This document shows positions 12,467 to 21,571 of a DNA stretch of 64,000 nt, piece by piece (the stretch's first letter is position 1; every line of letters starts with the position of its first letter). Source of the DNA: Moritella sp. JT01 (lineage in GTDB: Bacteria; Pseudomonadota; Gammaproteobacteria; Enterobacterales; Moritellaceae); the NCBI RefSeq assembly GCF_001574435.1, contig NZ_LOCN01000009.1, forward strand, positions 1 through 64,000, in the 5' to 3' direction. Below the pieces are notes generated by a model. That model was not told the origin of the DNA and searched no databases. It saw only the letters and a program-made list of their open reading frames with translations. The position numbers were made by a program, and so were the translations under genes.

Positions 12467-12491
12467 AATTATCTATGCATAATAGATAATT
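12467..12491. promoter_or_regulatory. Second perfect AT-rich palindrome in the same gap
   Basis: Arms AATTATCTAT and ATAGATAATT of 10 bp around a five-base centre GCATA. About 70 bases before the divergent GTG-started gene at 12561. Could be an operator serving either divergent gene. Confidence 0.4.
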
Positions 12492-12560
12492 ATTATACAA
12501 AACTTATATTGTGTAATATTTTGGCTGTCAATAATATTAAATTGTCAGAGATTATAATAA

Positions 12561-13082
12561 GTGAGTGGTGCTTTAAGTAAGTTTATTTTTATATTCGGAT
12601 TCGTTTCTCAGTCGACTTTAGCTGTGGGACCTATTAATTATAAACTGGTTGATTTACCTGACTTTCATCGTGATGATGGTTACGGTGATATGCTGCAAGG
12701 TGAAGTATTATTAGCTCTAGATACTGCTTATAGTCGGTATTCACCGCTAAATGAAATTCGGATTATGCCCGAGCAGACGGTTAATGCGGGCAGCTGGCTT
12801 TTCCTCGATGCAAGTCAGTCTGTTGTACAAATTGACGGTTTTTTGTATAAGTGGAGACAAACGGCTGGAAAAGAAGTACTTATTAATAGATCGGACTCTA
12901 TAAGAGCATGGGTACAAACGCCGAGTAATATAACCCGTGATGAAACACTTGAATTCGAGCTGATGGTTATAGATGATAAGGGCAAATATGTTGTTATTAC
13001 ACATACTGTATTCTTGACGGCTATTGCTAGTAGTCCTGCGCAACTCGATCATCCTACCCTGACTCGTTATAGTGAATCCTGA
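12561..13082 (+). CDS. Exported protein with a PKD/K319-like Ig-fold domain
   Basis: 173 residues from a GTG start with a weak ribosome site (AGAG about ten bases upstream). Residues 1-20 form a signal peptide ending near STLA. Residues 65-150 fit a PKD-like beta sandwich: SWLFLDASQSVVQIDGFLYKWRQTAGKEV, then TRDETLEFELMVIDDKGKYV. The DASQS...Y.W.Q..G pattern is typical of K319L/REJ-type repeats in bacterial surface proteins. Only one domain is present and the protein ends shortly after it, so it may be a small secreted partner or a remnant of a larger adhesin. Divergent from the C25 peptidase gene. Confidence 0.6.
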   Translation: MSGALSKFIFIFGFVSQSTLAVGPINYKLVDLPDFHRDDGYGDMLQGEVLLALDTAYSRYSPLNEIRIMPEQTVNAGSWLFLDASQSVVQIDGFLYKWRQTAGKEVLINRSDSIRAWVQTPSNITRDETLEFELMVIDDKGKYVVITHTVFLTAIASSPAQLDHPTLTRYSES

Positions 13083-13434
13083 TAAATAAAATTAATTGTA
13101 TCCGTAATTATATTTATATTATTTTATTGTGTTCGAAGGGACTCAATTACGTATTAAAAATTAGTGAGTTTAATATTAAATGTAGGAGTTTAGATTATTA
13201 AATCATTTATTTTTCTGGTTTAAATTGTTGTTTTTACCTCTATTTAGTTATTCTGACGAGTTTAACTCGGTTATATTTATCGATTAAAGAGGTGATGGAT
13301 ATATATAATGATCTTGACAATAAGCCGATGTTAAATAGTTGTCGGGTACATAAAAACTAGCTTAGACCTGTAGGTATGGCTTGGTTCTAACCGTAATAAT
13401 CGTTGACTATTTTACTCCCGTTTTACAATCAAAT
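13083..13434 (+). other. AT-rich gene-free stretch, possible small RNA region
   Basis: No convincing coding sequence. A TTGACA at 13314-13319 is not matched by a good -10 element at normal spacing. The stretch ends in a very strong terminator at 13435-13473 that no nearby gene obviously needs, so an unannotated transcript of 100-250 bases is possible. Confidence 0.3.
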
Positions 13435-13473
13435 AAAAATGGCTGATACAGACGTTCTGTATCAGCCATTTTT
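13435..13473 (+). terminator. Strong orphan hairpin terminator upstream of flp
   Basis: Eighteen-bp perfect stem from AAAAATGGCTGATACAGA to TCTGTATCAGCCATTTTT with a three-base CGT loop; A and T flanks allow function in both directions. The nearest plus-strand gene ends 350 bases upstream and flp begins about 195 bases downstream. Confidence 0.8.
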
Positions 13474-13667
13474 ATTTTCTATGAAATACCTAGTTGTGGA
13501 TAATATTCTAAATACCCAGTATTTGGTAGTTCATATGTCTGTGTGGGTAGGTTGTATTGGCATTACATTTTGTTATAGGGACATAAATATAGATTATTGT
13601 ACAGTTTCATTACCTTAATTTACACTCATTTTCTATTCCAACAATATAATGACTTAGGATATAAAAG

Positions 13668-13892
13668 ATGAACTTACTCAATAATATGTGTGTACGTATA
13701 TATGTTTCTACGCAGAGCCAACTACGTGCTTTTGCTAAAGATGAAAAGGGTGTCACGGCCATTGAATATGCAATTATCGCCGTGGCTGTGTCTACGCTGG
13801 TATTGGGTGTATTTAATAGTGATGGGTTTGGCAAGGTTCTGGGAGAAGCAATCGATAAAGTTAAAGCCAATATTGGTACAGCAGGAACATAA
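13668..13892 (+). CDS. flp: Flp/Fap-type major prepilin
   Basis: 74-residue prepilin of the tight-adherence pilus. The processing site is visible at about residues 26-31 as EKG followed by VTAIEYAIIA: Gly at -1 and the Glu-Tyr pair at +5/+6 that defines the Flp family. A single hydrophobic helix follows (AIIAVAVSTLVLGVF). The 27-residue leader is long for a Flp protein; a later start is possible but no in-frame ATG has a better ribosome site. First gene of the Tad operon. Confidence 0.92.
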   Translation: MNLLNNMCVRIYVSTQSQLRAFAKDEKGVTAIEYAIIAVAVSTLVLGVFNSDGFGKVLGEAIDKVKANIGTAGT

Positions 13893-13907
13893 GCGACGAT
13901 TTTAATC

Positions 13908-14327
13908 GTGTCTAGTATGAGCTTATATGCCTTGTTGTTTGCGTTGTTTTTCTGCACTACGTATATGGATGTGACGGTAAGGCAGCTGCCTAATAGCTTG
14001 GTTATACTAACGGCCTTGTTATGCCTGACGGTAGCGATAAGTGGTGACTTTTACATTAGCTCACTTCAGCAGTCAGCTTTGGCATTAGCGCTGGGGTTCG
14101 GGCTGTTTCTGTTACGAGTCTGTGGCGCTGGCGATATTAAGTTAATTGCTGCTTATCTGCTGGGTATAAAGCCAGAATATTGGGCTCTGTTTCTATTTGT
14201 TATGTCACTGATAGGTACTTTTGTCGGCGTAGTGCAATATATTTTCAGGGGTCAACAAAATGCGGGTATACCTTATGGTATTGCTATTTCATTGTCAGGC
14301 TTATCCTTTGTTATCGCGTCAGTTTAA
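13908..14327 (+). CDS. tadV: Tad prepilin peptidase (A24 family)
   Basis: 139-residue inner-membrane aspartic peptidase that cleaves Flp and the TadE/F pseudopilins. The two catalytic aspartates are in TYMDVTVRQLPN (near residue 21) and the GxGD motif GAGDIKLIAAY (near 74). Short single-domain form without the N-methyltransferase domain of PilD, as usual for TadV/CpaA. Start is the GTG at 13908 or the ATG at 13917; neither has a clear Shine-Dalgarno. Confidence 0.9.
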   Translation: MSSMSLYALLFALFFCTTYMDVTVRQLPNSLVILTALLCLTVAISGDFYISSLQQSALALALGFGLFLLRVCGAGDIKLIAAYLLGIKPEYWALFLFVMSLIGTFVGVVQYIFRGQQNAGIPYGIAISLSGLSFVIASV

Positions 14328-14350
14328 GAACATAGTTTTAGGTACATAGC

Positions 14351-15160
14351 ATGAATCAGAAAGTCATATTTTTCGTTGTGTTGGTGGGGTTGATCGTCAC
14401 TCTGATGGGAATAAAAATAATGCTGTTTCCGGCTGATACAACTAGCACTGGTAAGGTTGACGATATAGCCATGGTTGATATTTGGCAGGCCAAAGAAGCA
14501 TTAGATAAAGGTGAGCCGCTGTCAGAAGATAAGCTAGAGCACATTTCTATGTCACAGAGTGAAGCTCGCTGGAATGGATTCTCGGGTGAACAAACCTTGC
14601 CTTTTCATCATCAGGCGATATTGAGTCAGTCAATTGAAATCGGTGCTGAGGTCACGCGCAATGATGTGGTTTTACCCGGTGATCCTCGCTATATCAGTTT
14701 AGTTCTACCAAGTGATAAATTGGCTTACCCTCTTACTGTCAATAAAAAACAATTGCTTGCAAACGCATTGAGGGTCGGCGATTTTGTCGATGTATTTACC
14801 TTTAACTCTCCAGATGTCAATACTGCTGACGATGGCTTTGGTTCCCATCGGAATCTCATGATCACAATGTTACTTAACCGTATCAAATTGTTGTCGGTAC
14901 CAGAATTAAATAATGAAAATGAAGCGGTGACTAATGCAGATTCAGTCAACGTGCTTATCGAACTTGGCAAGGAAGATGCGATGACTCTGGCGCTTGCTGA
15001 AAAAATCACTCAGATTGATCTTATGCCGTTCACCGAAGGTACGCACCCGAGCAGTATTGGTACTGAAGCATTGATTGAGGCGATTAAAGCAGATCAGCGT
15101 GAATCGGTCCGAGAGATTCGTGGTGTGAATGATTCACTTAAACAGGATATGTACAGATGA
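14351..15160 (+). CDS. rcpC: Flp pilus assembly protein RcpC/CpaB
   Basis: 269 residues with an N-terminal signal anchor (VIFFVVLVGLIVTLMGIKIML), a SAF-like domain at about 40-110 (AKEALDKGEPLSEDKLE, GAEVTRNDVVLPGDPRYISL), and the RcpC C-terminal region with VGDFVDVFTF. RcpC/CpaB is a periplasmic part of the Tad secretin complex. Good Shine-Dalgarno AGG eight bases before ATG. Overlaps the next gene by four bases. Confidence 0.9.
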   Translation: MNQKVIFFVVLVGLIVTLMGIKIMLFPADTTSTGKVDDIAMVDIWQAKEALDKGEPLSEDKLEHISMSQSEARWNGFSGEQTLPFHHQAILSQSIEIGAEVTRNDVVLPGDPRYISLVLPSDKLAYPLTVNKKQLLANALRVGDFVDVFTFNSPDVNTADDGFGSHRNLMITMLLNRIKLLSVPELNNENEAVTNADSVNVLIELGKEDAMTLALAEKITQIDLMPFTEGTHPSSIGTEALIEAIKADQRESVREIRGVNDSLKQDMYR

Positions 15161-15501
15161 AATTATTAAAGCCTGTCTTCGCCGTCTTATTATTGTCTAT
15201 AAGTTCAACGGCCTTTTCTGCCGGAATGATCCGCTTACATCCGGGCAATGCTAAAACGATTAATTTTAGTTCAGAGGTTGCCACTATCTTCGTTTCTATA
15301 CCTGAAGTTATGAATTATAAAGTGATTAATCATCAGAAGGTTGTGATATTTGCATTGGAAGAGGGTCTATCCGCTTTTATTGTTTATGATCGGGATGGCA
15401 ATGAAATTTATAACAAATCAGTTGATGTTGTAAAAGTAGTGGTAAAAAAAGGCGTACGAGAACTAAGAGCAGATCAAGAAAAAGGGATTGGCGATGAATA
15501 A
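15157..15501 (+). CDS. Standalone secretin N-domain protein of the Tad operon
   Basis: 114 residues with a cleavable signal peptide (ends near TAFS). The rest corresponds to the pilus-assembly N-terminal domain (T2SS-T3SS_pil_N) that begins the next protein: compare GNAKTINFSSEVATIFVSIPEVMNYKVI with the start of RcpA (GDAQTVMLDTSAATVFMSQPKIVDYKMI). It lacks any secretin domain. It therefore looks like a duplicated, detached N-domain that could cap or assist the secretin channel. Most Tad operons do not list such a gene. Overlaps RcpA by eight bases. Confidence 0.8.
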   Translation: MKLLKPVFAVLLLSISSTAFSAGMIRLHPGNAKTINFSSEVATIFVSIPEVMNYKVINHQKVVIFALEEGLSAFIVYDRDGNEIYNKSVDVVKVVVKKGVRELRADQEKGIGDE

Positions 15502-16807
15502 GATCAATCTCACATTCGCAATCCTACTGCTGTTGGTATGCAAGCCTTTATTCGCATCCAAGATCATTAATTTGAATACAGGCGATGCCCAAACTGTCAT
15601 GTTAGATACCAGCGCAGCCACCGTATTTATGTCTCAACCTAAAATCGTTGATTATAAAATGATTGATGACAGTAAAGTGGTTATTTTTGCAAAAGAAGAA
15701 GGCCAATCGACGTTTATTGTTTATGGCGATCAAGGCCAAGAGATCCATAATAGTTTGGTGGTCGTAAATCGAGACCTAACATTATTAGAACAACAGCTTG
15801 CGGCTTATTTTCCTGATGAAGAGATAATGCTGAATAATGTTGGCCAGCAGGTTGTGCTATCTGGAACTGTTGCTACAGGTAGAGTCAAACAAAAAATTTA
15901 TAATTTTGTTGGCGAAATGATGGGAAAAAAAAGTAAAGACTTACTCGTAACTGTATCTGCTGACGAGCAAGATCAAGAACTTGATTATATGACACGTCAA
16001 ATATATTCCGGCGTGATTAATAATATCAAAGTCATTAGCAGTCAGCAGATTAATGTGAAATTAACGATTGCTGAAGTATCAAGTTCATTTATGGATGAGA
16101 TTGGGATTAAATATTCAGCGGTGGCGGGTACAGCTGGAAATCATATTAATCAGTTATTACATTTTAGTGCCACTGATATTGTGAACATCATCACTGCCGT
16201 AGACGATGATAAAGTGGGGCGAATCCTTGCTGAACCAAACCTGTCGGTTATCTCTGGTGAAACGGCCAGTTTCCTGGTTGGCGGTGAACTTCCTATCGTC
16301 ACTTATATCGATAATACCGCTAATGTGATGTTTAAAGAGTACGGAATAAAATTGGACGTAGCTGCTCAAGTTATTGATGAAAATAATATCAGAGTAACGC
16401 TGATTCCTGAAGTTAGCTCATTAGATACGACTAATGCAGCCAGTAATTTTAATCTTCCGTCGCTGAAAACACGTAAAGCTAAAACAACAGTAGAATTGCA
16501 AAATGGTCAAAGTTTTGTTTTGGCTGGCTTATTAACGTCTGAGAATAGTGAATCAGTCACTAAGGTTCCTTTGCTTGGTGATATTCCCATTCTAGGCGCA
16601 TTATTTACTTATACCAAATCGAAAAGAACCACTACTGAGCTAATTATTGTTGCGACAGTGAATTTAGTCAGCCCGATATCAACAGAGTCAGTAGTCCTTC
16701 CTTCGATGCAGAAAGTCACCATGTTAGAAAGAATATTACGCGTTAATTTATCCGATAATGATCGTGAACAAATTGGTGAAATCACCGCTACAATGGGATT
16801 TAAATGA
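15494..16807 (+). CDS. rcpA: Tad pilus outer-membrane secretin RcpA/CpaC
   Basis: 437 residues from the ATG at 15494. Signal peptide about 1-20 (ending FAS), pilus-assembly N-domain about 24-95, BON-like segment around 100-150, and secretin domain from about 230 to 395 with the VPLLGDIPILGALFTYTK signature near 355 and TELIIVATVNLV. Forms the outer-membrane channel for the Flp pilus. Overlaps the preceding and following genes, consistent with one polycistron. Confidence 0.92.
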   Translation: MNKINLTFAILLLLVCKPLFASKIINLNTGDAQTVMLDTSAATVFMSQPKIVDYKMIDDSKVVIFAKEEGQSTFIVYGDQGQEIHNSLVVVNRDLTLLEQQLAAYFPDEEIMLNNVGQQVVLSGTVATGRVKQKIYNFVGEMMGKKSKDLLVTVSADEQDQELDYMTRQIYSGVINNIKVISSQQINVKLTIAEVSSSFMDEIGIKYSAVAGTAGNHINQLLHFSATDIVNIITAVDDDKVGRILAEPNLSVISGETASFLVGGELPIVTYIDNTANVMFKEYGIKLDVAAQVIDENNIRVTLIPEVSSLDTTNAASNFNLPSLKTRKAKTTVELQNGQSFVLAGLLTSENSESVTKVPLLGDIPILGALFTYTKSKRTTTELIIVATVNLVSPISTESVVLPSMQKVTMLERILRVNLSDNDREQIGEITATMGFK

Positions 16808-17268
16808 TGCGGATTATAAGCTTTATATTAGCTGGAATATTGCTATGTGGTTGCAATCAGCAACTACCGTGGACGAATGATTTACAAGTTAGTGAGAAAG
16901 TGAATCAGGTCGAATTTAATCTGTTCGAACCTGAACAGGCGAAGCGCGTACTTGCTGATTTTTTACGTAATAAAATTAATAAAGATCAATATTATGCGGT
17001 GACTGTGAATTACGCCATTGAGCAAAGTTCTTTTGTCGATGATATGAAACAGTTAGTGAAAGATATTGGACTTGACCCTCGTAAGGTTAATTTTCTGGTG
17101 AAAGACGAACAGCAGAAAAAAGATTTTAAAATTGAGATTAAAACACAGCATGTCAGTCATCAGGAATGTCCTTCCTACAATATTTTTAATGAAGGCTTTC
17201 GGGCTGGCTGTGTCGTGGAAATTAATCGCTGGAAAAGCATGGTTTCACCAGTAAGCAATTTACAGTAG
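16804..17268 (+). CDS. Tad-operon lipoprotein in the RcpB/CpaD position
   Basis: 154 residues with a lipobox (ILLCGC, Cys near 17), so an outer-membrane or periplasmic lipoprotein. The mid-protein pattern (AVTVNYAIEQSSFVDDMKQLVKDIGLDPRKVNF) and a late C-terminal Cys pair (ECPSYNIF ... AGCVVEIN) recall CpaD/RcpB, which assist the secretin. Sequence similarity to the named families is weak by eye, so the assignment rests mainly on position between rcpA and tadZ. Confidence 0.65.
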   Translation: MMRIISFILAGILLCGCNQQLPWTNDLQVSEKVNQVEFNLFEPEQAKRVLADFLRNKINKDQYYAVTVNYAIEQSSFVDDMKQLVKDIGLDPRKVNFLVKDEQQKKDFKIEIKTQHVSHQECPSYNIFNEGFRAGCVVEINRWKSMVSPVSNLQ

Positions 17269-17275
17269 AGGTCAT

Positions 17276-18511
17276 ATGTTGGATTTAGCTGATATTTTTA
17301 AAACAGGAAACAAAAAAGATAACGCAGTTAAAACGAAAGTTGTTACTGGACTAATTGTGTCACCGGACACTGATTTTATAGAATATCTCAGTGAGCTCTA
17401 TGTTGTGGAAGGGTTAGATAAACCCGAAGTTAAAGCGATGCTTAAAGAGAGTGATATTGCAGATCTTAGCGAAGAATTTATTGATGTCTTGTTCTTAGAT
17501 CTAAGAGGCAATACGGATGCATTTACGTATGCAGAGCTGGTGGCTAATCTATTAGCAAAAGGGATTAAGTTAGTTGTTATCGGGAAGCAAGACTCGATAG
17601 TGATTAGCCGTGAGTTGGCTAAAAAAGGCATTGATTATATTTATTGGCCAGCAGAAGAAATGATATTTATTGATATTATTCGCGTCCAAAAAGGCAGTCA
17701 AGCGTCGGGGCTTAGGTCTTATCAAGGTCGAAGAGCCAAGCGCATTGCCATCGTGGCGACTAAAGGAGGGGTGGGGAACAGTCTCATCGCTAGCGGTATT
17801 GCGTTATCCATAGCAAATCAAGCAAAAGTTAAAACCTTATTGGTGGATAATGCTTATTTTGGTACTAACGTCGATATTAATTTAGGATTGAAAACATTTT
17901 CCCGACATTCTGTTGTTTTTGAAGACGTTAAAAATGGCATTGATAGCACAGTTGCGAAATCTATGACAAGTACGGTATCTGATAATTTAGATCTGCTTGC
18001 CGTTAACCATGATAGCGCCAAACCGGTAGATATACATGGATTCTCAGTGCATGTGGTGCATGCTCTATCTATGCAATATAACTTTATTATTGATGATATT
18101 TCCCTACCGTTAATTTATGCCTTAGGCATGGATGAATTATCCATATTATATGATCGGATTATATTTGTTTGTGAACCATCTATAACCTCACTGCGAACGT
18201 TGAAAAAATTTAAACAGAGTTTTGCAGAAAGTCATACCTTGATCGATATTGTAATTAATAATAATAAAGCGGCGAGTGAATTTTCTTTGTCTATCACTGA
18301 TATGTGTTCGAAAATTGAAGGTGACGTTATTGCTGTGTTTCCTTTTGAGTCAAAACTAAAACCAACGATTATTAATAACGGTGGTTTAGGTAAATGTACG
18401 TCAAAGTTAAATGAAGGTTTTGATCCAATATTAGCCAGACTGACGGGTAAAAATGTAGCTGGCGCTGTCAGCAAGGGTAAATGGAACGGTTGGTGGAGTC
18501 GTAATAAATGA
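17276..18511 (+). CDS. tadZ: TadZ/CpaE pilus-localisation ATPase, variant P-loop
   Basis: 411 residues: an N-terminal receiver-like domain (about 20-140) and a MinD/ParA-type domain (about 155-390). The deviant Walker A is ATKGGVGNS near residue 164: the signature Lys before GG is kept but the usual Lys of GKS/T is Asn. LLVDNAYFGTNVDINLGL provides the switch I region. TadZ places the Tad machine at the cell pole. Variant P-loops are known in this family, so weak or absent hydrolysis is plausible. Overlaps tadA by four bases. Confidence 0.88.
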   Translation: MLDLADIFKTGNKKDNAVKTKVVTGLIVSPDTDFIEYLSELYVVEGLDKPEVKAMLKESDIADLSEEFIDVLFLDLRGNTDAFTYAELVANLLAKGIKLVVIGKQDSIVISRELAKKGIDYIYWPAEEMIFIDIIRVQKGSQASGLRSYQGRRAKRIAIVATKGGVGNSLIASGIALSIANQAKVKTLLVDNAYFGTNVDINLGLKTFSRHSVVFEDVKNGIDSTVAKSMTSTVSDNLDLLAVNHDSAKPVDIHGFSVHVVHALSMQYNFIIDDISLPLIYALGMDELSILYDRIIFVCEPSITSLRTLKKFKQSFAESHTLIDIVINNNKAASEFSLSITDMCSKIEGDVIAVFPFESKLKPTIINNGGLGKCTSKLNEGFDPILARLTGKNVAGAVSKGKWNGWWSRNK

Positions 18512-19776
18512 GTGATATAAAAGACATCTATGTATCAATCAGAGACAAAGTGTTTGATGCACTTGACGCTGCGGCAGTAGATAGCCTGAGTAAAGAAGAG
18601 TTGACAGCGCAGCTGACCGAGGGGGTCAATGTACTCATTGAGCAATCTGAGTATGTGTTACCCCATGTCGTGAAGGTCGGTATGGTGAGCAGCTTTGTCG
18701 ATGAACTTACTGGGTTAGGTCCATTACAGCGGCTGATGGAAGATGATGATGTTGCCGATATTATGATTAATGGACCGGATAATGTGTACATTGAAAAAAA
18801 TGGCAAAGTATCCAAATCGGATGTACGTTTTTTAGATGAAGCCCAATTGATTTCAATTGCAAAGCGGATCGCATCTCGGGTCGGTCGGCGTGTCGATGAG
18901 TCGGAGCCGCTATGTGACGCCCGTTTGATGGATGGTAGTCGCGTTAATATTGTTATTCCGCCAGTGGCTATCGATGGCACGTCGATGTCGATACGTAAGT
19001 TTAAAAAACAGACGATTACTCTGTATGACTTAGTCGGATTTGGTGCTTTGAGCATGGAAATGGCACAGGTGTTGACGATAGCAGCCCGTTGCCGATTAAA
19101 TATATTGATTTCGGGTGGTACTGGCTCAGGTAAAACGACCATGCTAAATGCACTATCGGCGTTTATTTCTGATAATGAACGTATTGTTACGATTGAAGAT
19201 GCTGCTGAATTGCAGATATTACAGCCTCACGTGGTACGTCTAGAAACTAGAAATGCGGGACTTGAGGGTAACGGTGCTATCTCAGCAAGAGAATTAGTGA
19301 TTAATGCCCTGCGGATGCGACCGGATCGTATTATTGTCGGTGAGTGCCGTGGCGGAGAAGCATTTGAAATGCTGCAGGCAATGAACACCGGGCATGATGG
19401 TTCCATGTCTACTTTACATGCCAATACTCCACGTGATGCCATTGCCCGTGTTGAGAGTATGGTGATGATGGGCACGGCAACGCTACCCTTAGAAGCGATT
19501 CGCAGAACAATTGTCAGCTCGGTTGATTTAATTGTACAGATCCGTCGTTTACATGATGGGACGCGTAAAGTGATGAGTATAGCTGAAGTCATCGGTTTAG
19601 AAGGATCCAGTGTCGTTTTAGAAGAAATTTTCACTTTTGAAGCTGGCCATTCGGAAGACTCAAATAAGGTGGTTGGTGAATTTGTGACTCCAGGACTAAT
19701 GAAGCGTTCGGTATTATTTGAAAAAGCGCGTTTTTTTGGCGTTGCTGATGTATTAGAAGGAATCTTTAGCCAGTGA
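18508..19776 (+). CDS. tadA: Tad secretion ATPase TadA/CpaF
   Basis: 422-residue type II/IV secretion-type hexameric ATPase that powers Flp pilus assembly and retraction. Walker A SGGTGSGKTTML at about 202-213, Asp box IVTIEDAAELQI near 228, Walker B RIIVGECRGGEAFEML near 270, His box GSMSTLHANTPRDA near 300. Full length for the family. ATG overlaps the tadZ stop. Confidence 0.97.
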   Translation: MSDIKDIYVSIRDKVFDALDAAAVDSLSKEELTAQLTEGVNVLIEQSEYVLPHVVKVGMVSSFVDELTGLGPLQRLMEDDDVADIMINGPDNVYIEKNGKVSKSDVRFLDEAQLISIAKRIASRVGRRVDESEPLCDARLMDGSRVNIVIPPVAIDGTSMSIRKFKKQTITLYDLVGFGALSMEMAQVLTIAARCRLNILISGGTGSGKTTMLNALSAFISDNERIVTIEDAAELQILQPHVVRLETRNAGLEGNGAISARELVINALRMRPDRIIVGECRGGEAFEMLQAMNTGHDGSMSTLHANTPRDAIARVESMVMMGTATLPLEAIRRTIVSSVDLIVQIRRLHDGTRKVMSIAEVIGLEGSSVVLEEIFTFEAGHSEDSNKVVGEFVTPGLMKRSVLFEKARFFGVADVLEGIFSQ

Positions 19777-20693
19777 ATATGTTACTCGTTTTGACGCCTT
19801 TGCTGGCCGTACTCTTGTATATGTGGTGTACAAGAAAGAAGAACCAGAACTTGATCGAAGTCTATTTGAGCGAATTTAATGCTAAGGAATTTACTGGCCC
19901 TAAAACGACGATTATGAATCTTTCAGCTTTCAGTAAGCTAAGCCTATTCGATAAAATAAAAAATTTTGTTACTGACTCGATATTATTGATCGGGGACAAA
20001 GCCGTGCTGAAAATCTGCCTTTTTTATGCAGCGACCTACATACTGAGTATTGTTCTAAATACGTATTTGTTGCAGGCCAACATTACAATCATTGCCATCG
20101 TTATTGCTATATGTGCAACTTTTTTTATGTTGCAAATACTACAAAATAAACGTGAAAATGAATTTAAAGACGGTTTTCCTGATGCCTTAAACTTGCTGAT
20201 TAGTGCGGTATCTGCGGGGGACAGTATTACTCATGCAATCGATTTTGTGGGTAAAAAATTAGACAATGTTGTTGGCCATGAATTTAAGCGGATCAGTGAA
20301 CGCCTATTGATCGGTGAAGCACCAGAGCAAGTGCTAAAGAAATCATGTCAAATGTTCCCTTATACGGAATACTTCTTTTTTGTGGTGACATTAAGAGCAA
20401 ACATGAACCGTGGTGGTCAGTTAAAAGAGATATTACAGCGAATTAATCGCATTATGTTTGAGAGTTATGCAATCAACAAAAAGAAATTCGCGCTCACGTC
20501 GGAATCCCGGGCCTCGGCTAAAATTGTCAGTGCTATCCCCGTTATTTTTATTGTAATCCTTAAGTTCATTAGCCCTGACAACTTTGATTTTGTGATGTAT
20601 GAAGAGGCGGGTAAACCGATTCTATATTATGTGGTAATCAGTGAGCTTATTGGCTTGGGGATCATTAGAATGCTAATGAAAAGTGTCGGGTAA
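19773..20693 (+). CDS. tadB: Tad pilus platform protein TadB
   Basis: 306 residues, starting with GTG at 19773 that overlaps the tadA stop. An N-terminal membrane helix, a pair of helices at about 85-125, a cytoplasmic T2SSF domain (FPDALNLLISAVSAGDSITHAI, near 155) and two C-terminal helices. One of the two inner-membrane platform proteins, partner of TadC. The NMNRGGQLKEIL pattern is typical of T2SSF proteins. Confidence 0.93.
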   Translation: MNMLLVLTPLLAVLLYMWCTRKKNQNLIEVYLSEFNAKEFTGPKTTIMNLSAFSKLSLFDKIKNFVTDSILLIGDKAVLKICLFYAATYILSIVLNTYLLQANITIIAIVIAICATFFMLQILQNKRENEFKDGFPDALNLLISAVSAGDSITHAIDFVGKKLDNVVGHEFKRISERLLIGEAPEQVLKKSCQMFPYTEYFFFVVTLRANMNRGGQLKEILQRINRIMFESYAINKKKFALTSESRASAKIVSAIPVIFIVILKFISPDNFDFVMYEEAGKPILYYVVISELIGLGIIRMLMKSVG

Positions 20694-21571
20694 TGTGGGT
20701 ATTATTCGTCGAAAATATCAATTTACTCTTGCTTACGCTGATTATCGCGGTGGTTCCCGCGCATTTCATGTCGCGAAAAATATATAAAAAGAACCGTGAC
20801 GCCTGGCTGGACAAAATGACAATCGAAGAGAAGAAAAAACAAGCCGTATTTGCTAGTTTCATGGTGTGGCTGGTGGCTAAAATAAGTATTAAGAATGAAG
20901 AAATCGAGGCTAAATTTATTGCGGCAGGGATCCATAATACGTTTATTGCCCAAATATACTTACCTTGTAAATATCTAGTGTTAGTGCTCCTTAATGCGCT
21001 AGTTATGGTGATTGGCTCTTACTTGGACCTTGAATTATTGAATTTAATCTCGGCACTTGGGTTTGTTTGTATTGTAGTGATTATGATCCCCGATGGGATT
21101 TTAAATATGAAAGTAAAAGGCAATGTAGCTAAGGTATCTGATCGGCTACCCTTTTTATTGGATTTGATGTCTGTGTGTGTACGTTCTGGGATGACGATTG
21201 AAGCGGCATTGACGTATTTAGCTGAAGAGATGGTTCTGTTTGATCAAATGATAGCTTATCTATTAACGCGAACTATGCAGCGGACCAATTTAGTTGGACT
21301 TGAACAGTCGCTGGAAGAGCTCAATGTGGTTATTCCGTCAAAAGAGATGCGCAGTTTCGTGATGACCCTGACACAAAGTCTGCATTATGGCACGTCTATT
21401 AGTGATGTTCTGGCGACACTGGCTGCTGACATACGAGAAATGCAGATCTTAGAAATGGAAGAAAAGATAGGCAAGCTTGGTGCTAAAATGTCCATGCCTT
21501 TAATTCTATTTATCATGCTTCCAATCGTTATATTAATTGTCGCTCCTGGCATTATGAGGGCTTTTTCCTGA
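20693..21571 (+). CDS. tadC: Tad pilus platform protein TadC
   Basis: 292 residues with an N-terminal helix, two central helices (about 85-130) and a terminal one (MPLILFIMLPIVILIVAPGI). The T2SSF domain is seen in LPFLLDLMSVCVRSGMTIEAAL (near 155) and LHYGTSISDVLATLAADIR. Its first base is the last base of the tadB stop codon and its last base is the first of tadD. Stops in the same TGATG manner as neighbouring genes. Confidence 0.93.
   Translation: MWVLFVENINLLLLTLIIAVVPAHFMSRKIYKKNRDAWLDKMTIEEKKKQAVFASFMVWLVAKISIKNEEIEAKFIAAGIHNTFIAQIYLPCKYLVLVLLNALVMVIGSYLDLELLNLISALGFVCIVVIMIPDGILNMKVKGNVAKVSDRLPFLLDLMSVCVRSGMTIEAALTYLAEEMVLFDQMIAYLLTRTMQRTNLVGLEQSLEELNVVIPSKEMRSFVMTLTQSLHYGTSISDVLATLAADIREMQILEMEEKIGKLGAKMSMPLILFIMLPIVILIVAPGIMRAFS

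Noticed and set aside
13556-13575. Sigma-54 promoter upstream of flp
   Set aside because: TGGCATTACATTTTGT has the -24 GG but no GC at the correct -12 position.
13403-13618. Protein gene across the orphan terminator
   Set aside because: The open frame runs through a perfect terminator hairpin and has no ribosome site or family features.
18528-19142. 204-residue minus-strand open frame inside tadA
   Set aside because: Antisense to a clear ATPase gene; no family features and no ribosome site.
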